A DNA stretch of 64,000 nt from Prauserella flavalba (lineage in GTDB: Bacteria; Actinomycetota; Actinomycetes; Mycobacteriales; Pseudonocardiaceae): positions 50,057 to 114,056 of the forward strand of contig NZ_MASU01000018.1 of the NCBI RefSeq assembly GCF_003202235.1, in the 5' to 3' direction. A model generated the notes under the pieces. The model saw only the letters and a program-made list of their open reading frames with translations. It searched no databases and was not told where the DNA came from. The position numbers and the translations under genes are program-made. Shown here piece after piece: positions 26,747 through 34,129 of the stretch (its first letter is position 1; every line of letters begins with the position of its first letter).

Positions 26747-27241
26747 ATGGACATCGCCAGTCTGGAAGAGATCAAGCGCGTCAAGTACCGCTACCTCCGC
26801 TGCGTCGACCTCAAGAGCTGGGACGAGCTTGAGGACGCGCTCGCCCCCGACGCGACGGCCGAGTACGGCACGCCCTCCGGCGGCGGGCCGCTCCGCTTCA
26901 CCGGCCGCGAGGCGATCCTGGACTTCCTGCGCAACACGCTCGACCCCGGCATCATCACCGTGCACTCGGCGGGCCAGCCGGAGATCGAGATCGACGGCGA
27001 CACGGCCGAGGGCACGTGGTCGTTCGAGGACACGGTGCTCGCCACCGAGCACAACAACACGATGATCAAGGGCGCGGCGTTCTACGAGGACCGCTACACG
27101 CGCGGCGCCGACGGCGTCTGGCGGATCCAGCACACCGGCTACACGCGCACCTACGAGTACCTCGTGCCGCTCGGCGACCTGCCCGGTTTCACGCTCACGG
27201 CCAACCGCTGGGCGAAGACCCCGCCATTGACCGCAAGCTAG
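26747..27241 (+). CDS. NTF2-like (SnoaL-type) protein
   Basis: A 164-residue alpha+beta barrel protein: MDIASLEEIKRVKYRYLRCV, then DLKSWDELEDALAPDATAEY, then GVWRIQHTGYTRTYEYLV. This is the pattern of the SnoaL_4/polyketide-cyclase-like NTF2 superfamily, which includes steroid isomerases, dehydratases and ring-binding proteins. ATG 26747 follows GGAAGC; a TTG at 26711 is in frame but less likely. It lies between two KstR-type boxes, and its stop TAG (27239-27241) is part of the second box. A role on a sterol-derived ligand is therefore suggested but not shown. Confidence 0.88.
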   Translation: MDIASLEEIKRVKYRYLRCVDLKSWDELEDALAPDATAEYGTPSGGGPLRFTGREAILDFLRNTLDPGIITVHSAGQPEIEIDGDTAEGTWSFEDTVLATEHNNTMIKGAAFYEDRYTRGADGVWRIQHTGYTRTYEYLVPLGDLPGFTLTANRWAKTPPLTAS

Positions 27242-27252
27242 AACACGTTCTA
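27239..27252. promoter_or_regulatory. KstR-type box on the DUF1214-SDR-sulfotransferase promoter
   Basis: TAGAACACGTTCTA fits TNNAACNNGTTNNA at every position and is a perfect palindrome except for the two central bases. It overlaps the -10 TACTCT (27251-27256) by two bases, and GTG 27263 begins 6 nt after that -10. A repressor bound here would cover the promoter. The box also contains the stop codon of the preceding gene. Confidence 0.75.
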
Positions 27253-27262
27253 CTCTCGGTCG

Positions 27263-28432
27263 GTGCTCACCCAGCCGTTCGCCGACGCCGTCGTCGAAGC
27301 AGAGAAGGTCATCGCCGAGGCGCCGCACATCCAGACCGAACAGGACCTGATCGAGGGCTACGACTACCTCGCGGGCAGCATCAGGGCGTCGCTGCAGCTC
27401 GCGTGGGCGTATGAACGGGACTTCCCCTACTTCGTCACCTCCACGGGGCCCTACACGAAGATGGGCCTCGACAACCCCGACGCGCTGTACTTCCACTCGT
27501 ACCTGCGTGACGACGCCGAGTACGTGGTCACCGGAACCCGTGGCACCACAAGGGATCTGAGCTTCCAAGTGCTCAACGGCGACTACTCGCCGGTGGAGGT
27601 GCCCGACAGCCTCGCGGCCTTCGACGACCGTGAGCTGGAGATCAATGCCGACGGGCGGTTCGAGCTGCGGTTCGGCCCCGATCGCGGCAAGGCCGGCCCC
27701 GGATACTTCGTGCTGGGCAAGGGATCGGCGATGCTCGTGGTGCGCGAGGTCTACAGCGACTGGGCCACCGAGCGGCGCGGCACCCTGCGCATCCACCGCG
27801 CCGACCGCCTCGGTGCCGCACCGGAGCCGAAGGACCGCACGGCGCTGGAGAAGCGTTACGGCGTGGCCGGCAAGATCCTGCTCAGCAGGCTGCGGACGTT
27901 CCTCGCGTTCCCGGAGTGGTTCTACCTGAAGCTGCCGGTCAACACGATGACCGAGCCGAGGCGCACGCCCGGCGGGCTCGCGACGCAGTTCTCCTCGGCA
28001 GGCCACTACGACCTCGCCGACGACCAGGCGATGATCGTCACGGTCCCCGCCTCAGAGGCGCCGTACCAGGGCATCCAGCTCGGCAGCAGGTGGTACGTCT
28101 CGCTCGACTACCTCAACCACCAGACGAGCCTCACCGCCGACCAGGCGCGCGTGGACCCCGACGGCAAGCTGCGGTTCGTGATCAGCGAGCGCGACCCCGG
28201 CGTCGCCAACTGGCTGGAACGGCTCGGGCACGCCCGCGGCTACGTGCAGATCCGCTGGCAGCGGCTCTCCCGCGACCTCACGCCGGACGACGGACCCGAG
28301 GTCGACGTGGTGGACGTCGGCGAGCTGCCCGCGAAGCTGCCCTACTACGAGCAGGCCAGGGTGACACCCGAGGAGTGGACCGCGCGCATCGCGGCCAGGC
28401 AGACCGCCGTCGCGACGAGGATGCTCGGCTGA
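27263..28432 (+). CDS. DUF1214-like protein, first gene of KstR-boxed operon
   Basis: A 389-residue protein whose second half (GIQLGSRWYVSLDYLNHQTS, then LRFVISERDPGVANWLERLG, then YVQIRWQRLSRDLT) reads like DUF1214 proteins. It resembles the protein I recall as M. tuberculosis Rv3531c, which precedes an SDR and a sulfotransferase gene in that genome as it does here. The biochemical function is unknown. GTG 27263 is leaderless (TACTCT 6 nt upstream) and lies directly behind a perfect KstR-type box. Its stop shares a base with the SDR start (TGATG), so the three genes form one operon. Confidence 0.85.
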   Translation: MLTQPFADAVVEAEKVIAEAPHIQTEQDLIEGYDYLAGSIRASLQLAWAYERDFPYFVTSTGPYTKMGLDNPDALYFHSYLRDDAEYVVTGTRGTTRDLSFQVLNGDYSPVEVPDSLAAFDDRELEINADGRFELRFGPDRGKAGPGYFVLGKGSAMLVVREVYSDWATERRGTLRIHRADRLGAAPEPKDRTALEKRYGVAGKILLSRLRTFLAFPEWFYLKLPVNTMTEPRRTPGGLATQFSSAGHYDLADDQAMIVTVPASEAPYQGIQLGSRWYVSLDYLNHQTSLTADQARVDPDGKLRFVISERDPGVANWLERLGHARGYVQIRWQRLSRDLTPDDGPEVDVVDVGELPAKLPYYEQARVTPEEWTARIAARQTAVATRMLG

Positions 28433-29208
28433 TGTTGTTGCGGGACAAGGTGATCGTGGTGTCGGGCGTCGGGCCTGGGCTCGGCCGCTCGATCGCGGTC
28501 CAGTGTGCGAAGGCGGGCGCCGACCTCGTGCTCGCGGCGAGGACCGAGAAGCGGCTCGGCGAGGTGGCCAAGGAGGTCACCGAGCTGGGCAGGCGGGCCG
28601 TGACGGTGCGGGCCGACATCACCGACGACGACTCGGCCCGCCGCGTCGCCGAGACCACAGTGGACGCCTACGGGCGCATGGACGCGCTCGTCAACAACGC
28701 CTTCGCCATCCCACCGATGACCGACCTGCTCGACGTCGACCTCGACGCGGTGCGGGCGGGCTTCGAGACCAACGTGCTCGCGGCACTGCGGCTCACGCGG
28801 CTGTGCACGCCCGCGCTCGCCGAGACGGGCGGCGCCGTGGTGATGATCAACTCGGCGGTGCTGCGGCACTCCCGGCGCACGTTCGGCGCGTACAAGATGG
28901 CGAAGTCGAGCCTGCTGTCATTGGCGCAGAGCCTCTCCACCGAACTCGGCCCGCGCGGCATTCGCGTCAACTCGGTGGCGCCCGGCTACATCTGGGCGGG
29001 CTCGCTCAAGTGGTACTTCTCCTCTCTCGCCAGGGAACGCGGCGTGGACCCGCAGCAGGTCTACGCCGAGACCGCGGCGACCATCGACCTGCGCAAGCTG
29101 CCCGAACCCGACGAGATCGCCGACGCCGTGGTGTTCCTGGCCTCCCCCCTCGCCCGGGCGATCACCGGCCAATGCCTCGACGTCAACGGCGGCGAGTACC
29201 ACCACTGA
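28432..29208 (+). CDS. Short-chain dehydrogenase/reductase (SDR)
   Basis: A 258-residue classical SDR. The nucleotide-binding turn is GVGPGLG (a variant of TGxxxGxG), followed by LVNNAFAIPP. The catalytic set is Ser in MINSAVLRHS and Tyr/Lys in GAYKMAK. An extended substrate loop is KWYFSSLARERGVDPQQVYA and the C-terminus is TGQCLDVNGGEYHH. It should oxidise or reduce a hydroxyl/keto group, and context suggests a sterol-derived or other hydrophobic substrate. ATG 28432 overlaps the DUF1214 gene stop by one base. It matches the gene position of Rv3530c in mycobacteria as I recall it. Confidence 0.92.
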   Translation: MLLRDKVIVVSGVGPGLGRSIAVQCAKAGADLVLAARTEKRLGEVAKEVTELGRRAVTVRADITDDDSARRVAETTVDAYGRMDALVNNAFAIPPMTDLLDVDLDAVRAGFETNVLAALRLTRLCTPALAETGGAVVMINSAVLRHSRRTFGAYKMAKSSLLSLAQSLSTELGPRGIRVNSVAPGYIWAGSLKWYFSSLARERGVDPQQVYAETAATIDLRKLPEPDEIADAVVFLASPLARAITGQCLDVNGGEYHH

Positions 29209-29218
29209 GGGGAACCCG

Positions 29219-30358
29219 ATGAGCGTTGGCACCGTCGCCGACCTGCACGCCTCGGCCACGAAGATCACCGGACTCGACGACTTCGGCACCGACGACTACA
29301 CCGACGGGCTCGCGGTGCTGCTGGAGTCCTACGAACGCGAGGCGGGACTGACCCAGCTGGGCCGCAGGGTGAAGCGGGCGTTCCTGCGGGGAGCGCTCGT
29401 CGCGCGACTGCTCAGCGAGGCCGCGTGGAAGGCCCGGCCCGAGTACGCCGACGTCACGATCGAGCGGCCGATCTTCGTCACGGGCCTGCCGCGCACCGGC
29501 ACGACCGCGCTGCACCGGCTGCTCACCGCCGACCCCGCCCATCAGGGGCTGGAGGTGTGGCTGACCGAGGTGCCACAGCCGAGGCCGCCTCGGCGGACGT
29601 GGGCGGACAACCCGGTGTTCCAGCGCATCCAGGCCGGCTACGAGCAGTACCACGTGGAGCACCCCGAGTTCCTCGGCGTGCACGCGATGTCGGCGGACGA
29701 GGTGGAGGAGTGCTGGCAGCTGCTGCGGCAGTCACTGCGCTCGATCTCCTACGAGTGCCTCGCGCACGTGCCCGCGTACTCGGCGTGGCTGTCCGAACAG
29801 GACTGGGCACCCGCCTACCGCAGGCACCGGCGCAACCTGCAGCTGATCGGCCTGCCCGACGCGGGCCGGCGGTGGGTGCTGAAGAACCCCAGCCATCTGT
29901 TCGCGCTCGACGCGCTGCTCGCCGTGTACCCGGATGCGCTCGTGGTGCAGACCCACCGCGCCCCCAAGGTCGCGATCGCCTCGGTGTGCAGCCTCAACGC
30001 GCAGGCGAGCGCGCAGTGGTCGGAGACTTTCCGTGGCGAGACGGTGGGGCGCGACCAGCTGGAGCTGTGGGCGCGCGGGCTCGAGACGTTCACCGCCGAG
30101 CGGGCCAGGCACGACCAAGCGCGGTTCTACGACGTCCACTACGACGACTTCGTCGCCGACCCGGTGGGCACGGTCGAGTCGCTGTACGCCCACTTCGGGA
30201 TCCCGTTCAGCGAGGAGGCGCGGGCCGCGATGCGCACGCTGCACGCCGAGAGCACCACGGGCGTCCGCAAACCGGCGCACCGCTACCGCCTCGCCGACTT
30301 CGGGCTCACGGAGGGGGATGTCGCCGAGCGGTTCGCCGCGGCCACCCCTTGCAACTAA
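29219..30358 (+). CDS. PAPS-dependent sulfotransferase family protein
   Basis: A 379-residue protein. The 5'-phosphosulfate loop is TGLPRTGTTALHRLL (about 88-102), and the 3'-phosphate-binding segment is LKNPSHLFALDALLAVYPDA, then LVVQTHRAPKVAIASVCSL. These are the features of sulfotransferases that move a sulfuryl group from PAPS to a hydroxyl. The acceptor is unknown. GAGGGGAACCCG precedes ATG 29219, 10 nt after the SDR stop. It is the last gene of the KstR-boxed operon, and the divergent operon makes its donor PAPS and removes the product PAP. Mycobacterial counterpart from memory: Rv3529c. Confidence 0.9.
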   Translation: MSVGTVADLHASATKITGLDDFGTDDYTDGLAVLLESYEREAGLTQLGRRVKRAFLRGALVARLLSEAAWKARPEYADVTIERPIFVTGLPRTGTTALHRLLTADPAHQGLEVWLTEVPQPRPPRRTWADNPVFQRIQAGYEQYHVEHPEFLGVHAMSADEVEECWQLLRQSLRSISYECLAHVPAYSAWLSEQDWAPAYRRHRRNLQLIGLPDAGRRWVLKNPSHLFALDALLAVYPDALVVQTHRAPKVAIASVCSLNAQASAQWSETFRGETVGRDQLELWARGLETFTAERARHDQARFYDVHYDDFVADPVGTVESLYAHFGIPFSEEARAAMRTLHAESTTGVRKPAHRYRLADFGLTEGDVAERFAAATPCN

Positions 30359-30359
30359 T

Positions 30360-30398
30360 ATTGCCTCCGCTATCCTTGACGCAAACAAGGGAGGCAAT
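30360..30398. promoter_or_regulatory. 9-bp inverted repeat flanking the aminotransferase promoter
   Basis: ATTGCCTCC (30360-30368) and GGAGGCAAT (30390-30398) are perfect inverted copies 21 bases apart. Between them is a -10 candidate TATCCT (30371-30376). The right arm contains the GGAGG ribosome site. This may be a dimer operator, or an RNA structure if transcription starts farther upstream. Confidence 0.45.
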
Positions 30399-30402
30399 CT
30401 TC

Positions 30403-31632
30403 GTGATCAGGCACTCGGCGACCCTGGCGATCAACGAGAAGCTGCAGGCGAAGCGGGCAGCGGGCGAGCAGGTGCTGCACCTCGGCTTCGGGGAGGCCGG
30501 GCTGCCCGTCCTGCCCGAGGTGCGCGACGTGCTGGCCGGGGCCGCGCACCGCAACGAGTACGGGGCCGTCGTCGGCTCCGCCGAGGCCCGGCAGGCGGCG
30601 GCGGGCTACTTCAGCAGGCGCGGGCTGCCGACCGAGGCCGACGACATCGTGCTGGCGCCCGGCAGCAAGGCGCTGCTCTTCGGACTGCTCGCCGTGCTGC
30701 CCGGCGACGTCGTGCTCCCGCAGCCGTCGTGGGTCAGCTACGCCGCACAGGCCGCCCTGCTCGGCAGGCGGGTGCTCGGCGTGCCGGTGCCGGAGAGCGC
30801 GGGCGGCGTGCCCGACCCGGAGCGGCTCGACCGGGCACTGACCGGCGCGCGCAAGGACGGCGCCGAGCCGGGCGTGCTGATCCTGACCGTGCCCGACAAC
30901 CCCACCGGCACCCTCGCCGGGGCCGAACTGGTCAAGGAGGTCTGCGCTGTCGCCGGTGCGCACGGGCTGACGGTGCTCTCCGACGAGATCTACCGCGACC
31001 TCGTCCACGATTCTGCCGAGGTGCGCAGCCCGGCGGCCGAACTGCCCGAGCACACGGTGGTCACGGCCGGGCTCAGCAAGAACATGGCGCTCGGCGGTTA
31101 CCGCATCGGCTTCGCCCGCGTGCCGCGGCCGGAGCAGCGCGCCGCGCTCGTCGGCGTGGCGAGCGAGGTGTGGTCGAGCCTGCCCGCACCGATGCAGGAG
31201 GTCGCGGCGTACGTGCTGGCGGAGCCCCCCGAGGTCCGCGCCCACATCGACGCGAGCAGGGCACTGCACGCGGCCGTCGCGCGCGCCGTGCACGCCGAGT
31301 TCACCGCGGCAGGCGCGGACTGTCGTGCGCCGCAGGCGGGCTTCTACCTGTACCCGGACCTGGAACCGTTGCGCGCCAAGGGCTTCACCACCGGCGCGCA
31401 GCTGGCCGAGCACCTGCTCGACCGGCACGGTGTCGGGGTACTGGCGGGCGCCGAGTTCGGCGACGACCCCGCCGCGCTCCGGTTCCGCGTGGCGACGAGC
31501 CTGCTCTACGGCGACGACGCCGAACAGCGGTGGTCGGCGTTGCGCAGTCCCGATCCCGTCACGTTGCCGTGGATCGCGCGGTCACTGGGGCACCTGCGTG
31601 ACGCGCTGTCCGCCGTTCTCGACGGCGAGTAG
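30403..31632 (+). CDS. Class I/II PLP-dependent aminotransferase
   Basis: A 409-residue fold-type I aminotransferase. It has EYGAVVGSAEARQAAAGYF near the cofactor phosphate site, VPDNPTGT, SDEIYRDL and the Schiff-base lysine K226 in AGLSKNMALGGYRIGF. The arginine for the substrate carboxylate is in LRFRVATSLL. It belongs to the aspartate/aromatic aminotransferase superfamily, and the exact substrate cannot be read. It starts at GTG 30403, 8 nt after GGGAGG. Upstream lies a perfect inverted repeat around the promoter. The 3' end overlaps the convergent XRE-type gene by about 51 nt. Confidence 0.93.
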   Translation: MIRHSATLAINEKLQAKRAAGEQVLHLGFGEAGLPVLPEVRDVLAGAAHRNEYGAVVGSAEARQAAAGYFSRRGLPTEADDIVLAPGSKALLFGLLAVLPGDVVLPQPSWVSYAAQAALLGRRVLGVPVPESAGGVPDPERLDRALTGARKDGAEPGVLILTVPDNPTGTLAGAELVKEVCAVAGAHGLTVLSDEIYRDLVHDSAEVRSPAAELPEHTVVTAGLSKNMALGGYRIGFARVPRPEQRAALVGVASEVWSSLPAPMQEVAAYVLAEPPEVRAHIDASRALHAAVARAVHAEFTAAGADCRAPQAGFYLYPDLEPLRAKGFTTGAQLAEHLLDRHGVGVLAGAEFGDDPAALRFRVATSLLYGDDAEQRWSALRSPDPVTLPWIARSLGHLRDALSAVLDGE

Positions 31633-31923
31633 TCGTAGGAGGGCTCCCGGCGGCACTTCGAGTACCTCCTCGAGGTACCTCAGTGCCGCGAGGGAACCGG
31701 GGCGCTCTGGGCGGCAACGGCCGGACTGCCAATGGCTCAGCGTCGCCAGGCTCACCGGCACGCCGCGGCGGCGCAACCGGTACTGGATCCGCTCGAGCCC
31801 GAGGCCCCTGGCACGTATCGCCGCACGCAACGCCACGGCGAAAGGTCCGGTCGCCAGCAGCGACTCCACCTCGCGCGTAGCACTCTGCCCCCGGTCCATC
31901 TGTGGTGTTCTCTGACCGGTCAT
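31582..31923 (-). CDS. XRE-type helix-turn-helix protein
   Basis: A 113-residue DNA-binding protein: ALRAAIRARGLGLERIQYRL, then RRRGVPVSLATLSHWQSGRC, then RPERPGSLAALRYLEEVLEV. The VSxATLSxWQSGRxRPERP pattern is that of a common actinomycete XRE family. ATG 31923 has GGAG 5 nt upstream; ATG 31938 is an alternative, and longer frames upstream run into the tandem repeat array and are not credible. Its last 51 nt overlap the aminotransferase gene on the other strand, so antisense effects are possible. Confidence 0.82.
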   Translation of the reverse strand: MTGQRTPQMDRGQSATREVESLLATGPFAVALRAAIRARGLGLERIQYRLRRRGVPVSLATLSHWQSGRCRPERPGSLAALRYLEEVLEVPPGALLRLLAVENGGQRVTQVPQ

Positions 31924-32013
31924 CGCAGCTCCGCTCATCGAGGAACCGGTGCAGCGTATGGGCAACGCGAGAGGCGCCGGAAGGGGCAAAGGTCCCTTGT
32001 CAGCATCCCGCCC

Positions 32014-32170
32014 GCGAGTCGTACGCTCCCGCACGCGAGTCGTGCGCTCCGGACGCCGAGTTGTGCATTCCCGACGCCGAGTTGCCCATCGCCGGAAGAG
32101 GCTCCCCGCGCCGAAACGCACAACTCGCGGTCCTGAACGCAAGACTCGCGAACGGGAACGCAAGACTCGC
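32014..32170. repeat. Two opposed arrays of a 21-bp repeat (GCGAGTCGTRCGYTCCSGACC type)
   Basis: Four units in direct orientation begin at 32014, 32035, 32056 and 32077. Three units in reverse orientation end at 32128, 32149 and 32170. Both series have an exact 21-bp period. The arrays face each other and could fold as a long imperfect hairpin. They fill the space between the XRE-type gene and the end of the DtxR-type gene (stop 32179-32177). The same unit forms the array at 51764-51868. Confidence 0.85.
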
Positions 32171-32176
32171 GGGGCG

Positions 32177-32860
32177 TCAGCGGACCGCTACTGACAGCGC
32201 CTGCGCGATCTCCGTACCGAGTGCGTGGGTTTCCGCGCGGGCCGGAGGGCCCACCTTCACCACCACCGGACCGCCGAAGGGCTGACGCTCGACCACCTCA
32301 ATCCGGTCACCCAGGGTGATCGAGCGCTCCGCGAGATAGCGCAGGAGGTCCGGATCGGTGTCCCACACCCTCACGATCTCGCCGACCGAGCCCGCCGGCA
32401 GCTCGTCGAGCAGGCGGGTCGACAGCTCCTCGACGCTGCCGTCCGCCGCGGGAATGGGATCGCCGTGCGGGTCACGGACCGGGTTGCCGAGCTTCGCCGC
32501 GATCCGCTCGACGAGCAGATCGGACACCACGTGCTCCAGCAGATCGGCCTCGCTGTGCACCTCGTCCCATGTGTAGCCGAGCTCCGAAACGAGGTACGAC
32601 TCGATCAGCCGGTGCCTGCGCAGCACCGACCTCGCCAGCTGCCTGCCCGCGGGCGTCAGCTCGATGCCGCGGTACGGCACGTGCGCCACCAGCCCCTGCT
32701 GCGACAGCTTCGTCACCATCCCCGACGCCGAGGACGGACTCACCTCGAGCCGCGCCGCCAGCGACGTGTTGGTGACCTGCTCACTACGCTCGACCAGGCC
32801 ATAGATAGCCCTCACGTAATCCTCGATCGAGGACGAACGCCGGTAGGTGCCATCTGCCAT
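32177..32860 (-). CDS. DtxR/MntR family metal-dependent regulator
   Basis: A 227-residue regulator. The N-terminal winged helix is SIEDYVRAIYGLVERSEQVT, NTSLAARLEVSPSSASGMVT, KLSQQGLVAHVPYRGIELT. A dimerisation/metal-binding region follows, with RHRLIESYLVSELGYTWDEV, HSEADLLEHVVSDLLVERI and GNPVRDPHGDPIPA, and then a FeoA/SH3-like C-terminus. It senses Mn(II) or Fe(II) and represses transport or activates storage genes. ATG 32860 is preceded at 7 nt by TATCGT (32873-32868), and the gap itself reads GGAGGGC. The start is therefore supported both as leaderless and as a ribosome site. An ATG nine bases upstream is less likely. Confidence 0.9.
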   Translation of the reverse strand: MADGTYRRSSSIEDYVRAIYGLVERSEQVTNTSLAARLEVSPSSASGMVTKLSQQGLVAHVPYRGIELTPAGRQLARSVLRRHRLIESYLVSELGYTWDEVHSEADLLEHVVSDLLVERIAAKLGNPVRDPHGDPIPAADGSVEELSTRLLDELPAGSVGEIVRVWDTDPDLLRYLAERSITLGDRIEVVERQPFGGPVVVKVGPPARAETHALGTEIAQALSVAVR

Positions 32861-32894
32861 GCCCTCCACGATACGGACCTCACTTCACGCACCA

Positions 32895-33335
32895 TCAGGC
32901 CAGGTCAGGACGCCAACGATACCGAATCCACCCGGGCACGGGCTCGGCGCCGAGGTCGGCGTAGAACGCCGCCGCCCGCTCGTTGCCCTCCTGCATGTCC
33001 CACTCGACGCGCCCGCTGGTGCGCTTGCGCAGCTCGTTCAGCAGCTCCCTGCCGAGGCCGAGCCGCCGGAACGCGGGCCGCACGAAGATGTCGTCGAGCC
33101 AGATACCCGGCCGCGCCTCCCACGTCGAGAAGTTCCACGAGCAGAACGCCATCCCGGCCACCTCGCCGCCAGACTCGGCCATCAGCACCCACGCCTTCGG
33201 CTCGGGCCCGAACAGGTGCCGCGCCATGTCCTCGCGGTCGAGCACGAGATCCTCGTTGCCCTCGTAGCGCGCGTGCTCCTCGATGAGCGCGCAGATCTCC
33301 TCGATGTCGGCGGCCTCAGCATCACGAACCGGCAT
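32895..33335 (-). CDS. GNAT family N-acetyltransferase
   Basis: A 146-residue GNAT fold enzyme: VRDAEAADIEEICALIEEHA, then GGEVAGMAFCSWNFSTWEAR, then DDIFVRPAFRRLGLGRELLN with the acetyl-CoA loop R-x-x-G-x-G. The C-terminus is RAAAFYADLGAEPVPGWIRY. The pattern resembles diamine/spermidine N-acetyltransferase-like proteins, and the substrate is unknown. ATG 33335 has TAGTCT (33347-33342) 6 nt upstream, so it is leaderless. It is divergent from the enoyl-CoA hydratase gene, with a CGATCGATCGATCG palindrome between the two promoters. Confidence 0.9.
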   Translation of the reverse strand: MPVRDAEAADIEEICALIEEHARYEGNEDLVLDREDMARHLFGPEPKAWVLMAESGGEVAGMAFCSWNFSTWEARPGIWLDDIFVRPAFRRLGLGRELLNELRKRTSGRVEWDMQEGNERAAAFYADLGAEPVPGWIRYRWRPDLA

Positions 33336-33346
33336 GCGGGAAGACT

Positions 33347-33362
33347 ATCGATCGATCGATCG
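33347..33362. promoter_or_regulatory. Self-complementary ATCG repeat between divergent promoters
   Basis: CGATCGATCGATCG (33349-33362) is a perfect 14-bp palindrome between the GNAT -10 (33347-33342) and the enoyl-CoA hydratase -10 TAGGCT (33370-33375). It is a candidate operator for the TetR encoded at the end of the hydratase-ligase operon. Confidence 0.45.
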
Positions 33363-33382
33363 GTCCGTCTAGGCTGTGCGGC

Positions 33383-34129
33383 ATGGACACCGTGGAGCTG
33401 ACCGTCGCCGATGGAGTCGCGCTCGTCTGGTTGAACCGGCCCGACCGGCTCAACGCCGTGTCGCCCGAGCTGGTGGACGACCTGCTGGGGGCTCTCGACG
33501 CGGTCGCCGCCGACGAGAGTGCCCGCGCCGTGGTGCTCGCCGGGCGGGGCCGGGCGTTCTGCGCTGGCCACGACCTGAAGGAACCCTCCGGCGACGGCGA
33601 CTCCCGGGTTCGGCTGGAGCGCCTGCAGGACGTCACCCGCAGGCTGCGGGGCCTGCCGCAGCCGGTGATCGCCGCCGTGCACGGCTACGCGATCGGCGCG
33701 GGCGCGGAGTTCGCGCTCGGCTGCGATCTCGTGGTTGCGGCCGACGACGCGGTGTTCGCCTTCCCTGAGGCCACGCTGGGGCTCAGCATCACGGGTGCGG
33801 CATCGCGCCTGCTGCCGCTGCTCGTCGGCCCCGCGAAGGCGAAAGAACTGGTGCTGCTCGGCGAACGCGTCGACGCACCGGTGGCGAAGGGCATGGGGCT
33901 GGTCAACGAGATGGTGGGCCGCGACGAACTGCTGGAGTTCGCTCTTGCCTGGGCGGGCCGGCTCGTCGCGAAGCCGCCCGCCGCGGTGACGCTGGCCAAG
34001 CGCGCGATCGACCGGGGTGTCGACAGCGCGGTGGAAACGGCGCTGGAACTGGAGATCAGCCACGCCCTGCTCACCGAGCACACGCCGGAGGTCGCCCGCG
34101 CCACTACGGAGTTCCGGGCCCGTGACTGA
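33383..34129 (+). CDS. Enoyl-CoA hydratase/isomerase (crotonase) family
   Basis: A 248-residue crotonase. The first oxyanion loop is GRAFCAGHDLKE and the second is HGYAIGAGAEFALGCDLVVA. The catalytic glutamate position is in FPEATLGLSITGAAS. It hydrates or isomerises an enoyl-CoA, probably in catabolism of the acid activated by the next gene. ATG 33383 follows TAGGCT (33370-33375) by 7 nt, hence leaderless. The gene overlaps the ligase gene by 8 nt and heads a three-gene operon ending with its own TetR. Confidence 0.93.
   Translation: MDTVELTVADGVALVWLNRPDRLNAVSPELVDDLLGALDAVAADESARAVVLAGRGRAFCAGHDLKEPSGDGDSRVRLERLQDVTRRLRGLPQPVIAAVHGYAIGAGAEFALGCDLVVAADDAVFAFPEATLGLSITGAASRLLPLLVGPAKAKELVLLGERVDAPVAKGMGLVNEMVGRDELLEFALAWAGRLVAKPPAAVTLAKRAIDRGVDSAVETALELEISHALLTEHTPEVARATTEFRARD

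Noticed and set aside
32014..32170. CRISPR array
   Set aside because: The 21-bp units abut directly without spacers, half of them are inverted, and no cas gene is present.
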